The notes beneath the pieces are model-generated. The model worked only from the letters and a program-made list of their open reading frames with translations, was not told the DNA's origin and ran no database searches. Both the position numbers and the translations under genes were made by a program. A stretch of DNA of 64,000 nt from Atriophallophorus winterbourni (lineage: Eukaryota > Platyhelminthes > Trematoda > Plagiorchiida > Microphallidae): the NCBI GenBank assembly GCA_013407085.1, contig JACCGJ010008365.1, forward strand, positions 35,593-99,592. Reading direction: 5' to 3'. This document shows positions 42,108 through 55,189 of this stretch, one piece after another. Numbering within the stretch: position 1 is the stretch's first letter; every line of letters starts with the position of its first letter.

Positions 42108-45100
42108 ATGTCGCCTACAACAAGAACCATGGAATCTACTTTAACCACAACTTGCTGTCAAAATTACGTTCGCTACATTACATCAGATGCCGATCCTTAT
42201 ATCCCACGCCCCTCATTACACACAAGCAATGAATCTCGTCAAGATGCTCCTTCAAGCTCGCCAAACACAGAACAGCCAAGCCAGATTGCTCACTTCTTGA
42301 AACCCCGTATGCCCTTCAAGCTAGCTGCATTCAACGTCAGGACCTTGAGACAAACAGGATAACAGGCTGGATTAGCTCGTACACTAGAAACGATGGGAGT
42401 AGACATCTGCTGCCTATCAGAAACGCGCTTACACGACTCTAGTAATGTGATAAACCTAAGCTCACCGAATAATACCGGCGTCAAGTTTCGTTTGCGTGTA
42501 TCTGGTGATGAAGAGGCCCAGGCAGCGGGACTTGCAGGAGTTGGTATTGCCCTGAGCTCACGCGCCGAGGCAGCCTTGATTGACTGGTTACCTGTCAATA
42601 GCCGTTTGTGCGCCGTCCGACTTGGTGGCTCATGCAAAATCAGTCAACACCGGCAGAACACTCGTGCACTTTTCGTCATCGCAGCCTACGCCCCCACTGA
42701 CTGCAGTGCTGATTTAGCGAAAGACGAATTCTACCGAAGTCTAGACGAATTACTGCGTAAAGCAAGAAAGTCGGATATTTTCATCCTGGCTGGCGATCTT
42801 AATGCCCGAGTTGGCCGCCTCTCACAAAGTGAACGACACCTCGGTGGTCCATATGGTCTCGATTGCGTCCGATCAGACAACGGTGAACGCCTGTTGAGTC
42901 TATGTGCTGAGCACCGCCTATTTCTCAGCAGCGTCAACTTCCGACATTCCAAACAACGGTCAGCAACATGGAGATCCCCTCAACAGGACTCTGGACACAA
43001 ATTGATCACATTGCGATCAGTTATCGATGGCGTTCCAGTGTGCAAGACTGCAGATCATATTGGTCGACCTGCCTATCATCAGACCACGCGTTAGTCTGTG
43101 CAAACTTAACTATGCGTTTCAGCGGATCGCGTAAGAAAAATATCACGAGGCAGGATACGCTTAAACTATCAGATAGATCAGTGGCAGAGAACTATCTAAC
43201 GGCCCTATCTAATGCACTCGGACCCCATCCCGATAATATTGAGGAGCATTGGGCTCAAATCCAAAGCGCAATGTATCATGCTGGTCTGGAAAGCTGTGGA
43301 ACATCCAAGCGAACAGGTTCCAACTGGATATCTGCTGCTACAGCCAAATTAATTGACCAACAGCGTTCCTTACCTCCGGGGGAAAGATATGATGAACAGC
43401 GCAGGCAAATTCGCCACCAGTTAAAGACCAGCCTCAAAACGGACCGAGAATCATGGTGGGAAGAGCGGGCAAGCGAGATGGAAGCAGCCCAAGCAGTTGG
43501 CAACACCCGCAAATTGTTCCAGCTTATACGCTCAACGGGACCCCGAATGCCCAGCGTGAGCGAACTCATCACGGAAGCAGATGGGTCGTTGATTACCAAC
43601 AGAGAAAGGCGAATGGACCGCTGGAGGGAACATTTCGCTAGCCAATTCAATCAACCGCGACCACTCTCTGTTGCTCAGCCTAGTAGCTCCACCACGCAGT
43701 GGCCGGCCCCACAGGAACCACCTACAGAGGCCGAAATTCGCTCACACATAATGAAGCTTAAACGACGCAAAGCCCCTGGTTTAGACGAGCTACCAGCCGA
43801 ACTATTTGTTGAAGGTGTCGACGTTTTGTGCAGTGAACTGTCAGTGCTCTTCGGAAAGATCTGGAACGAGGAAACCATACCCAGCGCGTGGGGACCGGCA
43901 GCCATCGTCCCAGTATTCAAGAAAGGGTCGAGGAAAGAGTGCGGTAATCACAGGGGTATCAGTCTCATACCGGTGGTCTCTAAACTGTTCGCATCAATCA
44001 TCCTGACCAGGCTTAACAGCTACCGAGAAGCAGAGTATCGAGAAGAACAGGCTGGTTTCAGAGGAGGACGCGGGTGTGTGGACCAAATCTTCACGCTGCG
44101 CCAAATTTTGGAGCAACGCTACCAATACGCACGTCCAACAATTATAGTCTTTCTTGACATACGAGCAGCCTTTGATTCCATTGACAGAACCGCTCTCTGG
44201 GACTGTCTCATTCGCCATGGTGTCCCACCGAAGTACGTAATCCTGCTCAAGAAGCTGTACTGCCACACCACCGGCAGAGTCCAAGCCTATGGTGATTTAT
44301 CCAAGCAGTTTACCATTTCCAGCGGGGTTCGTCAAGGATGTCCGATCTCCCCATTCCTATTTAACTTTGCGATTGACGATGTCATGCAACAGCAACAGCC
44401 CAGCTACCGAATTGTGGGATCGACCTGCTCCCCGGTCGACGAGTTATGGATCTGGACTATGCTGACGACATTGCGCTCCTCGGAGAGGATGCTTGCGCCA
44501 TACAAAGCGCTTTGGATCTACTCGTTGATCAGTTGTCGCTGTATGGATTACATTCTCTCCGTCAAAATGCAAAGTGTTCCTACAGGATTGGACAGACCCA
44601 ACACTTGATTTGACGATCGAAAACCATAAACTGGAAGTGACTGACAGATGCACCTACCTAGGGAGCTGCATCACAACTGGGGGCGATATCGAAGCTGAAA
44701 TCACAGCACGGATTGCAAGAGCACGCCATGCTTTCGCTGGGCTACGGTATCTGTGGCGCCGACGCGATGTTGGATTGCGCTTGAAGGGCAGAGTGTACCA
44801 GGCCACCGTACGAGCAGTTCTACTGTATGGCTGCGAGACGTGGACGCTGCGACAAGCTGATAGTCAACGATTATCGACGTTTGATCATCGCTGCCTGCGG
44901 AGTATAGCTCGTTTAAGCTGGCAACAGAAAGTCAAAAATGCTGACGTCAGGAGGGCAGTTTTCGGCGATCGCTCTGTGCCACTCTCCGATCATATATCCA
45001 TGTGCCAGCTGCGATGGCTGGGGCACGTTTTCCGTATGGATGAGCGACGCCTTCCTCGCCTAGATCTTTTTGCTCTCGCTGGACCTGATTGGAAACGTCG

Positions 45101-45299
45101 ACGTGGCGGCCAAAGGAATACCTGGCGGAAGACCCTCAAGCGTCTAACAGCCCCACTAGCCATCGTGGGAACATCGCGCTTACCCGGGTGGGGTCCGAAG
45201 GACTGTGAAGATATGTGGCTGATAACACTCAGTGCGATGGCAAAAGAAAGGAACCAGTGGCGAGAATCCTGCCGTGCTTGTGTTCCCGTTTATCAATGA
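42108..45299 (+). pseudogene. RTE-type LINE polyprotein (endonuclease and reverse transcriptase), broken by one stop and three frameshifts
   Basis: A nearly complete RTE-clade open reading frame. The N-terminal APE-type endonuclease shows FKLAAFNVRTLRQTG, DICCLSETRLHD, FILAGDLNARVG, then WTQIDHIAISYRW and SSDHALV. The reverse transcriptase shows RKAPGLDELPAELF, VFLDIRAAFDSID (motif A), SSGVRQGCPISPFLFNFAID (motif B) and, after a frameshift, LDYADDIALLGE (catalytic YADD). The C-terminal region (YLGSCITTGGDIEAEITARI, YGCETWTLR, QLRWLGHVFRM) is typical of RTE elements. Breaks: a TAA at 42,360-42,362, and frame changes near 42,977, 44,425 and 44,570. It resembles the RTE elements of schistosomes (SR2/Perere-3 type), which is family knowledge. 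It lies in an ARHGAP39 intron, opposite to the gene. Confidence 0.92.
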
Positions 45300-45456
45300 C
45301 CCTCTCCCTCCCTTATTTCAAAAAAGACAAAAAAGATCAAAAACGGCATGTGTAAACAGACAGACAAAAAATCCCCCTCTTTTTTCTTTCATCATGTACC
45401 TTCTTCATGGTATACTTGTTGGCACATCATCTGTAAAGACTTGTGTGATGATGATG

Positions 45457-45527
<71 letters not shown>

Positions 45528-45545
45528 TATAATAAAAGCCAGCAT
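45300..45545 (+). mobile_element. RTE-type LINE, 3' UTR and (TAA)n tail
   Basis: Short 3' UTR ending ACTTGTTGGCACATCATCTG, AAAGACTTGTGTGATGATGA, followed by about 75 bases of (ATA)n from about 45,456. RTE-clade LINEs end in such short tandem repeats rather than poly(A). The same 3' end, with a (TAA)n run, occurs on the minus strand at 36,279-36,327, which marks a related copy. Confidence 0.85.
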
Positions 45546-45724
45546 GCAGCTATGAGAATTATCTACCAGACGTCAATCGCGGGTGAGGTAAGGATGCTAT
45601 ATAATCAAACGATGGGGGTGATTTATCTCTCAGTGATTATACCGAAATTTACGGAACATTTTAAAACTAGACTCGTGAATATTTTAGCTTACTATAATGA
45701 CAAAGATACAGCTCTTGGCTGTTG

Positions 45725-45910
45725 AACGCAGATCACGCCACTGGCGTGCTACTGATGCAATGCAACCGAGTTCTGACTTTCGTTGCCAGCGCTGCGGGAG
45801 AGATTGTTCCTCCCGAATCGGATTGTTTAGTCGTTCCAAAAGCTGTAGAACATGAACATTCATGCGATTGCGATGTACATCCATGGTCGACATCGACCGA
45901 AGGAGGCCAA
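45725..45910 (+). repeat. Dispersed coding-like segment, second copy
   Basis: Plus-strand partner of the segment at the window start, with VLTFVASAAGEIVPPESDCL and a following His/Asp/Cys-rich stretch. It lies about 190 bases after the RTE tail, in an ARHGAP39 intron. Confidence 0.5.
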
Positions 45911-46509
45911 CACACAAAGATTTGATCAGCCACCTTGAATGGCACCAGCTAGCGTTAATTGGTTCGTGAATTTCGTCCACGTCTAAAGTTCTGTTGCGAT
46001 TAACTAAATTAAATTAAATTGACAAGCGCTCAGATTGCGTGAGGTGAAGCAGAGGTCAACAGGTCCAGTGCTTATCTCCGGATTCATTAATCACAAGCGG
46101 TGCCGATTATGTAATTCCATCCACTAGAGGGTGCCGCAATTACTTTTCCTGCTCCATGGACAAAACAGGGTAAATTTAATGGTTGTTAAAGTCTGCAACA
46201 GGGATTGTGAAACTGATGGCTTTTATATTCAACTGTTGAATCACTGCTGGTAGCAATGCTAATGGTCGGAAATTACACCAGTCCAAGTAAGGAAACTTCC
46301 GCGCTATTGCGGAGGGCTTAGTTCTTAACCGCCTGTCAAAAGTAACGCTCTACAGATGACGGCGTTGTATGTTTAATCCATAGAATCATTAGCCGTTAAA
46401 CTTTATTTTCTCGACAATGACGATCGTGTGAACCCCAAGGACTAACTGAAAACATAGTCCATATCGGCTAAAATAATAAAACGGATACGTGAATAGTTTT
46501 TCGAACAGT

Positions 46510-46740
46510 TTTCGATAAGTTAAACCCAACAGGCTACAATCTGCTTTGCTCCCCATTAAGAAAGGGGTGCTTCAAGGAGCAATTCTATCTCTCTTCCTTC
46601 TTCCGACATACCTAGCTGGGCTCCTACCCTCAACCTTTACTCTCAAATATGTAACCGACGTAGTTATTTGATGTGCAGTATCCAGAAACGGCTCTACGAA
46701 TCAGCCCTCGGCTACTTCAAATCCTAATAAATGTACACTA
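46510..46740 (+). pseudogene. Short reverse transcriptase fragment, different LINE family
   Basis: One frame reads IKKGVLQGAILSLFLLPTYL, GLLPSTFTLKYVTDVVI and then a stop. This is motif B (GVxQGxxLSPFLF) and a damaged catalytic box (YVTD for YADD) at the usual spacing of a jockey/CR1-like reverse transcriptase. It matches neither the RTE nor the main CR1 family of the window closely. It sits in an ARHGAP39 intron. Confidence 0.6.
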
Positions 46741-46844
46741 ACCTGCGTTGTAAACGACTAGAAACATTTTACAATGCTTGGCGCCTCATCATATGCAGCG
46801 ATAAATTCACAGACGAAACAAAAATTGCGTAACAAAAACATTAC

Positions 46845-47323
46845 CTTGGTCCACGACATAAGGGAATTGATATCTTGGTTAGACTTGAACAATTTTTTCG
46901 GCCAATCAAACGGGGTAGTTAGTTGATCGAAGTCAGGATGGCCAGGATAAACCAGGGTGTAGAAAGGACGCCTTGATCGCTTGTAACCAAGCAACGCTGG
47001 ATATAGTTCTTGGGCATCAATAGAAGAGAAAAATCCTCCCAAAGATTTGAAATTAGAATCACGAGTGCTGGATTCTGACATGTTCGAACGTATGCTATCG
47101 AATTTTCTGATTGAGTCATTATCAGCTGATTTATGCACGTTATTCGCAGTGGACGATGCCAGTGTGGTTGACGTCGGCACCAAATGGTTTCCAGAAAGAG
47201 CCTCAACGGCAGTGAGCTGAGTATTCAACTCGTCCTGGTTACAAATAACAGGTTCGACAGTTGCGGTTGGGATTTGTGCAATCTCAGGTTGAACGACGAC
47301 CGGAGATGACGCTGGTACAGAAT
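46845..47323 (-). CDS. ARHGAP39: ARHGAP39-type RhoGAP, exon leading into the MyTH4 domain
   Basis: Residues about 547-705. The acceptor TTTTTCTGACAG is followed by two bases completing a split Asp codon, and the exon ends ACCAAG|GTAATG in phase 0. The first two thirds are again Ser/Asn-rich. The last third (FDWPKKLFKSNQ, then SLMSWTK) corresponds to the vertebrate stretch before the MyTH4 domain, where a Trp-Ala-Ser-Lys motif and an AWSSES-type segment sit in the same place. The intron that follows is about 6 kb and contains the plus-strand RTE retroelement, opposite in orientation to the gene. Confidence 0.85.
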
Positions 47324-47587
47324 CTGTCAGAAAAATCGCGAGAAAAGCTTAATCCTAAGCTACGTTTTAACAATCAAAATAGTCTGAGAATAAAGCGAAT
47401 AAAAATGGGTAGTGGAACGACGCCCAATAAAAATTCTAGTCGTTTTCACTGGTAGGATCATTATGTACTCATTTAAAATGCAGCATTATGCCAAAAATGT
47501 TTTTCGACGCGGATATGTCACAGAATCATGAAGCAAAATATAACTAAAAGTGAATGGCATAACACAATACGGGCAGATGGTACTCAC

Positions 47588-48983
47588 CAGTCGTAAGGAT
47601 AGATAATAAAGGAGGATGCCTTGACTCATGATGGGCATGCTGAGCTAAAGATCGCACGTGAGCTTGAGACTGTTTGGCCTGCACTTTCGGTTGATCAAAG
47701 GCGGGTTTCACGTCGAACATGTTGTGAGTCGAGACGCACGGAGCGTGATTGCTCAGTATTGACGGTAATTCTCGATTCCCGGGAAAGGTGTGGTCAGCGA
47801 GAGGTATGGACTGAATGAAACGTTGCGAACCTAAAGTAGAAGCTGATCGAGGAGGTGGGACTGGTGGATCCACAGTTTTCTCTAAGGCAAGATAGTTCGA
47901 TACATACGCCGTGTTGCTCGCGGGTCCAAAAAGCTCCTTTCCCGCTACATGTTGAGTAGGCTGAGTGCGATATTCTTTGAGTAAATCTTCTATTCGTTCG
48001 GAACTCGTGCGACTGTTATCCGTATCGGACGATTCTCCCGACGACGTATGAGAGGAAGGGATGGAGGTATCAGAGAAGGGGTCACGGAAACTTGTTGTTT
48101 GATTGCTGTTCCTCCAATCAAACGAAATCAACCGTGGGTCGTTAGAAGATAACATGAGTGTCTGCATTGGGTGATTTAAAGGAAGACGCGGTGTAATATT
48201 AGAAGATAAGAACATGTTACTAGGCGCTGCTGAAGCAACGCGTAACGGTACTGATGGGACTGGCTGATCAAACACGAAGTGAGATTCCTGTGATTGCTGT
48301 TGCTCGATTTGCTGTGAGAAGTCAGATCCCGTAGGGAAAAGTGATTGGGGAGTAAGGGATCCTTTTGTGACGCCTAATGGACGTGAGGCGGTAGGGTTGG
48401 TTCGCGGAAAAACACGTTGGTTGTGACCAGAATGGGGAGATAGTAAAACTTTAATTGATTGATTTTGCACATTAGAATTGTGAGGAAGGTTTATAGAACA
48501 GGTTTGGATGTGTGAATGACTAACTGCAGGTTCAGATTCAATTTTTTTGGAGTGAAGTACGAGCGAGGAACGTTCAAAGCATCGCGGTTCACCAGTTGAT
48601 AGACGGGTAGTTACAATGTGACTGGATTGATAGAGCTCATTCGTGTGACTCATAGGGAGAGTGGCCCTGTGGATGCTTGCCACTGAAGAGCGAGAGGAAG
48701 ACACGTTTTCGACCAACAGGTCACTTGAAGTGATTGCATGCTGGGCAGAATGGTGCAGTTGACGCATACGACGTGCTGGTCGATCGGACAGACAAGTGGT
48801 TCCGCTTTCCTCTTCAGCATCATGAACGGCAGCACTTTGCAACCAATCTCGAACACGTTCATGATCGGAATCATCGGCTATTCTGGTGGCAGAAACTTTG
48901 TTATCGTCGTTGGGTCGATTTGAATCGGGCAAGCGAGGGTTTTCCTTATGCTGCCGCATTCGAGCGTCCATAGAAGCGAGGCT
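47588..48983 (-). CDS. ARHGAP39: ARHGAP39-type RhoGAP, long central disordered exon
   Basis: A 1,396-base exon encoding residues about 81-546, opening SLASMDARMRQHKENPR after a TTTTTGTAG acceptor and ending in the phase-1 donor GTGAGT. The protein is rich in Ser, Pro, Gln, Asn and His with no recognisable fold, which fits the long low-conservation linker between the WW pair and the MyTH4 domain in this family. Short proline motifs (DPPVPPPRS; FDQPVPSVP) and many SxS/SSP stretches could be SH3, WW or phosphorylation sites; that is inference. It joins the next exon through a split Asp codon (G + AT). Assignment to the gene rests on position, strand and exact phase rather than on sequence similarity. 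Confidence 0.85.
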
Positions 48984-49954
48984 CTACAAAAATGGGACAA
49001 ATGTAAAACATAGAACAGCAATGATATTAAAACGAGAGAGAAACCACGTGTGAATGCTACTACAAATAGAACCGGTTTAAATGGAACATTGCAATTCCAC
49101 GTTAAATTACCAAAACCACAGCGATATCGTGATAAATATCTCTCGGAGTTTATGTGGAAAATGAACCAATTCAAGCTGAGCATTCTTTTGAAAATGTTAG
49201 CCTTCAGTTTCGACATCTGGACCACAGCCACACAAAAAGATGAAAAGCGGCAGTTATTTCATACGTTGGCATAAGAATCAATTGCGTTGTCGAAGACGGT
49301 AATGATCGCTTTCCGTAGTAAGCAATCATTGTCGTTTCGAAAATCAAAGAAGGAATCAGCGGTGAAGAAAAGCATCGAAAGCATGTAAAATAGCAGCACT
49401 TTGTTGAACCTGGACGATCAAGCGCGAAGTCGTATACGAGACCGAAAGTTTTCGCCGACCAAAGTACAAGTTTGTTATTCAGTCCATTTACGCGCATCAG
49501 TTAATGGCATTCCTTCGGTTTCACATAGGTGACGAATTTGAAGTGTTACCGTGGAAGAGTTGTGGTGAATACACTGAGTTCATAACGAACAAGCTCGCAC
49601 AATAATGCCACGGCAGGTCTTTTGTACATCTGTCCACGTCTGAGTGAGATGACAGCGTTTCAGGCGATTACAACCTTTGAGACCGCATGGCATTTGAATT
49701 AGATTCAGATATGTAAAATCACACCTACATAGCAGCAGACATCTATGACGCAGGGAATGATGTCGAATGATACTTTTCTGTCATTCGGAATACAAAAGAG
49801 TGGTTGAATATTTGCGGTCATGTCACGGAAGGTTGACAGAAAATCACCGCGCACTAACGCTAGATAAACCCTCATACCTACGGCGCATGAAATTATACAC
49901 TGTATGGAGAGTAATAACAGAATCGGCATGCCTATTCTCTCCTTCCCTATACCT

Positions 49955-50520
49955 TACTTTTGTGCGACTATCTCCTCCTGGAGGATGAGTCGGCTTCAAT
50001 GAATATTCTTGGGAATTTGGATACAAAGCGGCATCCCCAGCACCACTCGGTGTTTGTTCGAGTCAGCTTCTTTAGCCTTTGCACAACCAAGTGCGACCTG
50101 CAAGGCAGCAGGGAGTTGCCAGAAAGAGGTGGTGTGCACCAACTAACAGTCTGTCAGACTCTGTTTCAGATTTTTCCTCAGGGTTTTCTCCCGAAGCCTT
50201 TCCCGCGATCGGGTATCCCGCAAGGCATTGGAGGCTTGAAATCAGGGTTTTCCTTCCCTTAGATTAAATGTCCTTCCAGGCTAACGAGCTACATTTGCCC
50301 GAAGCAAACTGGTTTTCAGGCGCCAGTCACTCGCTCTCGCCCTTTCTCCTGTTGGTAGAAGCAGTTCCGCCCAGCTTGGGGAGCCATTCGTGCAGGTCAG
50401 AAGCTGGACTTGGTTGTCACAGGCTATTTGAGACGCTTGCTTGATGCGCTTGGGAGCATTTTATAGACAGTGGGAGCTTATCCCCACTGCCCCCCCGGCT
50501 ATGACAACCTTCCTTCCCTA
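49955..50520 (-). mobile_element. RTE-type leader copy fused to a second dispersed segment
   Basis: From about 50,165 to 50,515 the minus strand matches the RTE leader (for example CAGGGTTTTCTCCCGAAGCC and GTGGGAGCTTATCCCCACTG on the plus strand, as near 36.7-36.96 kb). From 49,963 to 50,145 it carries a segment shared with 26.84-27.0 kb (ATCTCCTCCTGGAGGATGAG, CACCACTCGGTGTTTGTTCG, AAGTGCGACCTGCAAGGCAG). Both blocks are probably parts of one leader subfamily. Confidence 0.65.
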
Positions 50521-51573
50521 TGTAGAATTTAAATTTTATCGAGGTGAAATCTCGATTATCCGGAACAAAGCGTTTGATTATTCTCAACGTTTGGCCAGAC
50601 GACAACCACTTCAGCATAGAAAGGCAAATAAACGCGCGAGTTTTCAACTCATTACGTCAGCCACACATAGACACAGGTGATGCATTAGTAATTTGTGCGT
50701 TAGAAACAAAAAAACGCATCGAAAACGCATGCAGCGCCTAAATGCTGGAATCCACGACGCGTGCTAGACACATGTGAATCTATCTACCGATATTCCTGCC
50801 CAACACGGTGGTAACCGTCCATTGATTCATTGATCGGAGATGAACTAGTTTACCGGCATCATTTGTGTGCACCGTGTGCACACGCGAGTGCGTAAAAAAC
50901 GGTGGGAGCTTGGGGTGACGTAAAAAAATAGCGTGCAATAATATGCGATACGACGTAGTCTGTTCACTAGACAAAGACAAATAAAAAGTCAGGGCTGGCC
51001 TGGGAATTGGAAAATTGTTTCGCAGTTCGGGTAATTTCCTGTTTAGCCGATAAGGTTGAAATATTTGCAAGTGGTATACGCTTCATTGGAATTCCTTCAC
51101 TAGTAACGAAACAACATGGAGGCTAAGATTAATGCAACGCTGAAGGCATTGTTTCTAACCGTCGCATGTGAATAGTCAGTCAGCGATCTTACATAGTAGC
51201 CTCCTGATTCAACTAACCGAAATGGTATGGCAAATCAGCTGAGCAAACAGCAAACCAACGGCAACATCGGCTGAATAGACTTCAGGAACTCGGGTTTCAA
51301 GTTAAACGCACACAGGGCACAACAAGATCTCGACAGAGATGAGATTAAAGGTTGAGCCCGCAATTGTATGGTTATTCTGCTCTGTATATTCCGTATGAAA
51401 TAGAGAGAGCACACAATTTACGTGTCTATCTTGCAAGAGAAAAAGTATCGGCAGTCAAATTACGGCATACACTGGGGATATAGCTGAGTGGAAATTGGCC
51501 CAAGAAGCATAATGGCGAAAGTGTTATTAAATAGTGGACAGAATTCACAACAAGCCGGAGGCTAGCAACCCCA

Positions 51574-51672
51574 AAGGTATGTATGGTATGAAAGCACAAA
51601 CCTGATCCAGGCAAAGTGCCGCACAGTCAGAGATCGCACGTGAGCTGAGATACTGTCGGGTTGCCCAGGCCC
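51574..51672 (-). repeat. SINE-like repeat, 3' part (copy 12)
   Basis: AGGTATGTATGGTATGAAAG to CTGTCGGGTTGCCCAGGCC. The tail mixes TATG and TATGG units. A very diverged second copy lies at about 51,745-51,840. Confidence 0.8.
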
Positions 51673-52349
51673 CAAAGGAGTGTTTAAAGGGGTGCGAATA
51701 ACCAATTGAATTAGTGATAGTAAGATTTTCGGTACAGAAAAGTATATGTGTACGAAATCACAAGCCTAGATCGAGGGAGTGTGGCACGAACGCACGCTGG
51801 TTGAAGTACTTTTAGGTTATCCATGCCTACACAAATAATTTGCATCTGCAAAAAAGCGAGCCACGGTAACTAAATTGCACGGTTCTAACACGAAATCACA
51901 AAAGCAACTTGCAAAACAAAAACCGAAAATATTTCGATTTTGATGCGGTTGCTCACGCCCAACATACTTACAATCCAGTACAGGCTGTTTGTGAGCTCAT
52001 ACCGTGGAAACAGCAAAAGCATGTTTAGTAAGCATGAAATTTTTTTGGTTTTCAAACCCGAAAAGATGCGCATGCGATTAAAACACAATGATAAGATGAT
52101 GTATACAACGATGAACTCACTGTAGCTGAAGAAATTTGTCCAACTTGTGAAGCTGTGGTCTCCTGAAGCGAGAAAATGGTTCGGAAAACATGTAACAGGG
52201 TTGAGACAGGTGATTTCTACATGACATTTGTGGAAGATGGTCAATATTTTGCACATTAAAACCGATGATTCTGCTTTCGTTTTTGAAATGACAAGTTATT
52301 TTCATTTTGTGTAGCGTAACAACAACACTCCTTCATGAGAGTAAAGCAT

Positions 52350-52566
52350 GTATGTGCTGTGCGGCTAACATCGTGCTAAATTGATTGACCAACGGTAGTG
52401 AGCTGCATGCTGAAACGCGCTGGAGTCTCACTACCATTTCTATTCCCCCCTCATATCTGTCTAGGCCTGGGCAACCTGACAGTATCTTAGCCCACGTGCA
52501 GTCTGTGGCTGTGCGGCACTTTGCCTGGATCAGGCTGGTGCTTTCATATTATACCATACCATAAAG
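52350..52566 (+). repeat. SINE-like repeat, full length (copy 13)
   Basis: TGTGCTGTGCGGCTAACATC, GTGCTAAATTGATTGACCAA to GCTGGTGCTTTCATATTATA, ending with ATACC units. Confidence 0.85.
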
Positions 52567-52884
52567 CACGCCAAAAACCCCACCACAAATGATGGTTGAG
52601 TTGAGTAAGGATCGTCAAGGTGGATATTATGGCATTCAATTCTACTCTCGGGGATTGATCAACTGGGGATGAATCCCCATGCAGTCGAACGTCTTGAGTT
52701 GTCTCCAACAATAACTAGGCAGAGAACAGCTATGAGCGACGCCAGGAGCAGTGAATAGGCAAAAGAAGAGGGCAATGAGAGTGATGGTAAACCTGAATTT
52801 CGTTGTGCGGAGGGGGAAACAGCCAACACAGAAAATGAAACGCTTGACTAATCGATGTTCCCACAAAAATATAACACCATGGTG

Positions 52885-54050
52885 AGTGAAAAATGTAAAA
52901 GAAACAACAGATTTGGATCACCGAGATCGGTTTCGAATAGCAACATGGATTAAAGAATGGTTGATATCTCGTGAGATGTACGTGAGAGTCAAAAACGAAC
53001 TATCCGAGTCGATTAAAGTTGCCCGTGGTGTCCCAGAAGGATCAGTCCTCAGACCGTTTTTTTTTAATATATATAAAACGACTTGCCTACTGTATTACAG
53101 TCGTCCGTGCTTATTTTCGCTGATGACGCAAAGCTTTGGCGCAAGATAGACTCCACAGACGACACACAGAACCTGCAACGGGATCTCGATATGATTCACA
53201 CTTGGTCCATAGACAACGAAATGCCCCTGAATGCTTCGAAATGCAGCCTATTGTCTCTCAACAGCAAGTCGAGCAAAGAATATTATCTTGGTCGCACTGT
53301 TATTAAACCCGCCTCCTCCGAAAAAGATTTAGGTGTGATTATCCAATCAGACTTAGGAAACTCAATGCAATGTCGACTGGCTGCCTGCAAAGCTGAAAAC
53401 AACTTGGGTCTCCTTAAAAGAATCCTAGGTTCGTTTGACCCCAATATTGCCTGCAAATTGATTTCAACGTACATCCGTCCTCATGTTGAATATGCTATAC
53501 CGGCATGGGATCCTTGGTTGAAAAAAGATATTCTGCTATTAGAAACTCCACAGCGCAGAGCGACAAAACTCGTCCTGGGACTATCAAATTATCCATACGA
53601 AACGAGACTTAAATTATTGAATTTGCATTCAGCCGAATACAGACGGAAACGAGGAGCACTAATATTCATTTGGACAGTGCTTAATAAAACAAATCATCCT
53701 TGCGGTCGTTTGTTTCATCTTTCCAATAACTCACATCTGCGAGGTCACCAATCGAAACTTTACCAACAGTATAGCAGGTTGAACTGCCGCAAATATGCAT
53801 TTTCCGTTCGCAATGTGCAATTGTGGAGCAGTTTACCTACTCATGTGGTACAATCTGGAACCGTTGAAGTTTTCAAGAAATCACTAGATATACACATGGC
53901 CAAGTATGTTTTTTATGTTTGACAATAATCTAACAAAATTTGATATTTTTTACCATCCGACCCGATGTACATTTTTGTGGGTCTTGTAAAGCATAGCTTT
54001 TTACCTGCATATAATCTATAAATCTATGAATGAATAAATCAGTATTAGGA
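52885..54050 (+). pseudogene. CR1-type LINE, reverse transcriptase C-terminal half
   Basis: TWIKEWLISREMYVRVKNEL, VARGVPEGSVLRPFFFNIY (motif B), then after a frameshift near 53,090 VLIFADDAKLWRKID (catalytic FADD), EKDLGVIIQSDLGNSMQCRL, STYIRPHVEYAIPAWDPWLK and SRLNCRKYAFSVRNVQLW. The second frame is open for 279 codons, so the copy is fairly young. It differs from the 10.2 kb copy across most of its length and is probably another subfamily. The 3' end (GTAAAGCATAGCTTTTTACC) has CTATAAAT/CTATGAAT units rather than TTGAATC. Confidence 0.88.
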
Positions 54051-55189
54051 TAATCAAATGACACATACTGTGCAGTAGTAGGGAGAACGTGATAGGGTCA
54101 GAAACATTACTAGTATTAACGAGTCTCAGTCTAAGCACAAGCAAAAAATCAACTTCAAATTGCTAATTGAAAAGCGAGAAACATTGCACGATAATATCAT
54201 TATCATCATTGAGAGGCATTACACCGGTAACAAGTACCATGTGCTTAACTACCATACAACCATGACAAAGTAACACATTCTAAAAGATATGGGGAGGGGT
54301 AGGACCTAAAAAGTTATTGAACCTATAAAAGATTAGGCATAGACACACTGGGATAAGGTGTCTACACCTCGAATCAAACGCGTTCAAGCGAGTGTTGTGA
54401 ACGAGTAGAGCGACATCACCATCACAGCTTCCTTGAGGGCTTTCACTCTCACGCATCATAACAAGCTTGTCTCGCCACTTCACTTGACATCAGACAAGAT
54501 TAATCAACCACTCCAAGAGGATGTCTACAACAAGACCGCCACTGAACACGATTTTCGGCCCGATGATCAAGGGTACGAATTTTCATCTTTTGGGCTTCAA
54601 CCTGGGAGACAGGGCCGCAACAACTGCCGTTAGCTTTAAAGTCAACGCCTTCAGCTGTTTGAGCCAAGTCAGAGTATGGCCACCCTTACAACGATGCCAT
54701 TCCGAGTTGAGAATGGCAATCAAAAGCGAGTTAGAAACTCGATGATTTTCCATTTCATTGCACAATCGTTTCATGAATTTAGATCAAGCCGAAATACGAA
54801 AGTCCTGTTTGTAACGATTGAAGTCTGTAGAGGCAACAGCCATTTACCCAAATTCCCTCTGTCCGCAGCTTGAAACCTTTATTTTCGATCGATCACTTCT
54901 TACAGTTCTTTCTGGGCTGAGTATAAGGAACACATTGTCCGGCGAAATATAGGTGATGCATTCATCCTGACTACCAACGGAAATACCGAATTCTAGTTTG
55001 GGTGTGGGTTTTTGGGCAAACGCCCTGACACCCGACGCCTATGAGCTAAATTTTTGTCAGAAAAACGAAATTGCCGGAGTTCACTTCTCGCAGACACCTT
55101 TTTACCGATGATGACGCGCGGAATCTGCAAAACACCGGAGCAACTTCAAACGACGCCTGCTTATGTATTCGTTGCTCACTTATCGTGAT
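54051..55189. other. ARHGAP39 intron sequence, nothing recognised
   Basis: Several overlapping frames between 54.28 and 54.87 kb lack motifs. No repeat shared with the rest of the window. Confidence 0.5.

Noticed and set aside
42290..42637. Minus-strand frames opposite the RTE coding region
   Set aside because: Shadows of the RTE endonuclease and reverse transcriptase; no independent motif.
45348..45725. Open frame with a long poly-Asn run
   Set aside because: The run is the (ATA)n tail of the RTE element read through in one frame; it is not a gene.
54280..54873. Cluster of overlapping short frames as exons
   Set aside because: Frames occur on both strands with no motif and no consistent splice phases with ARHGAP39.
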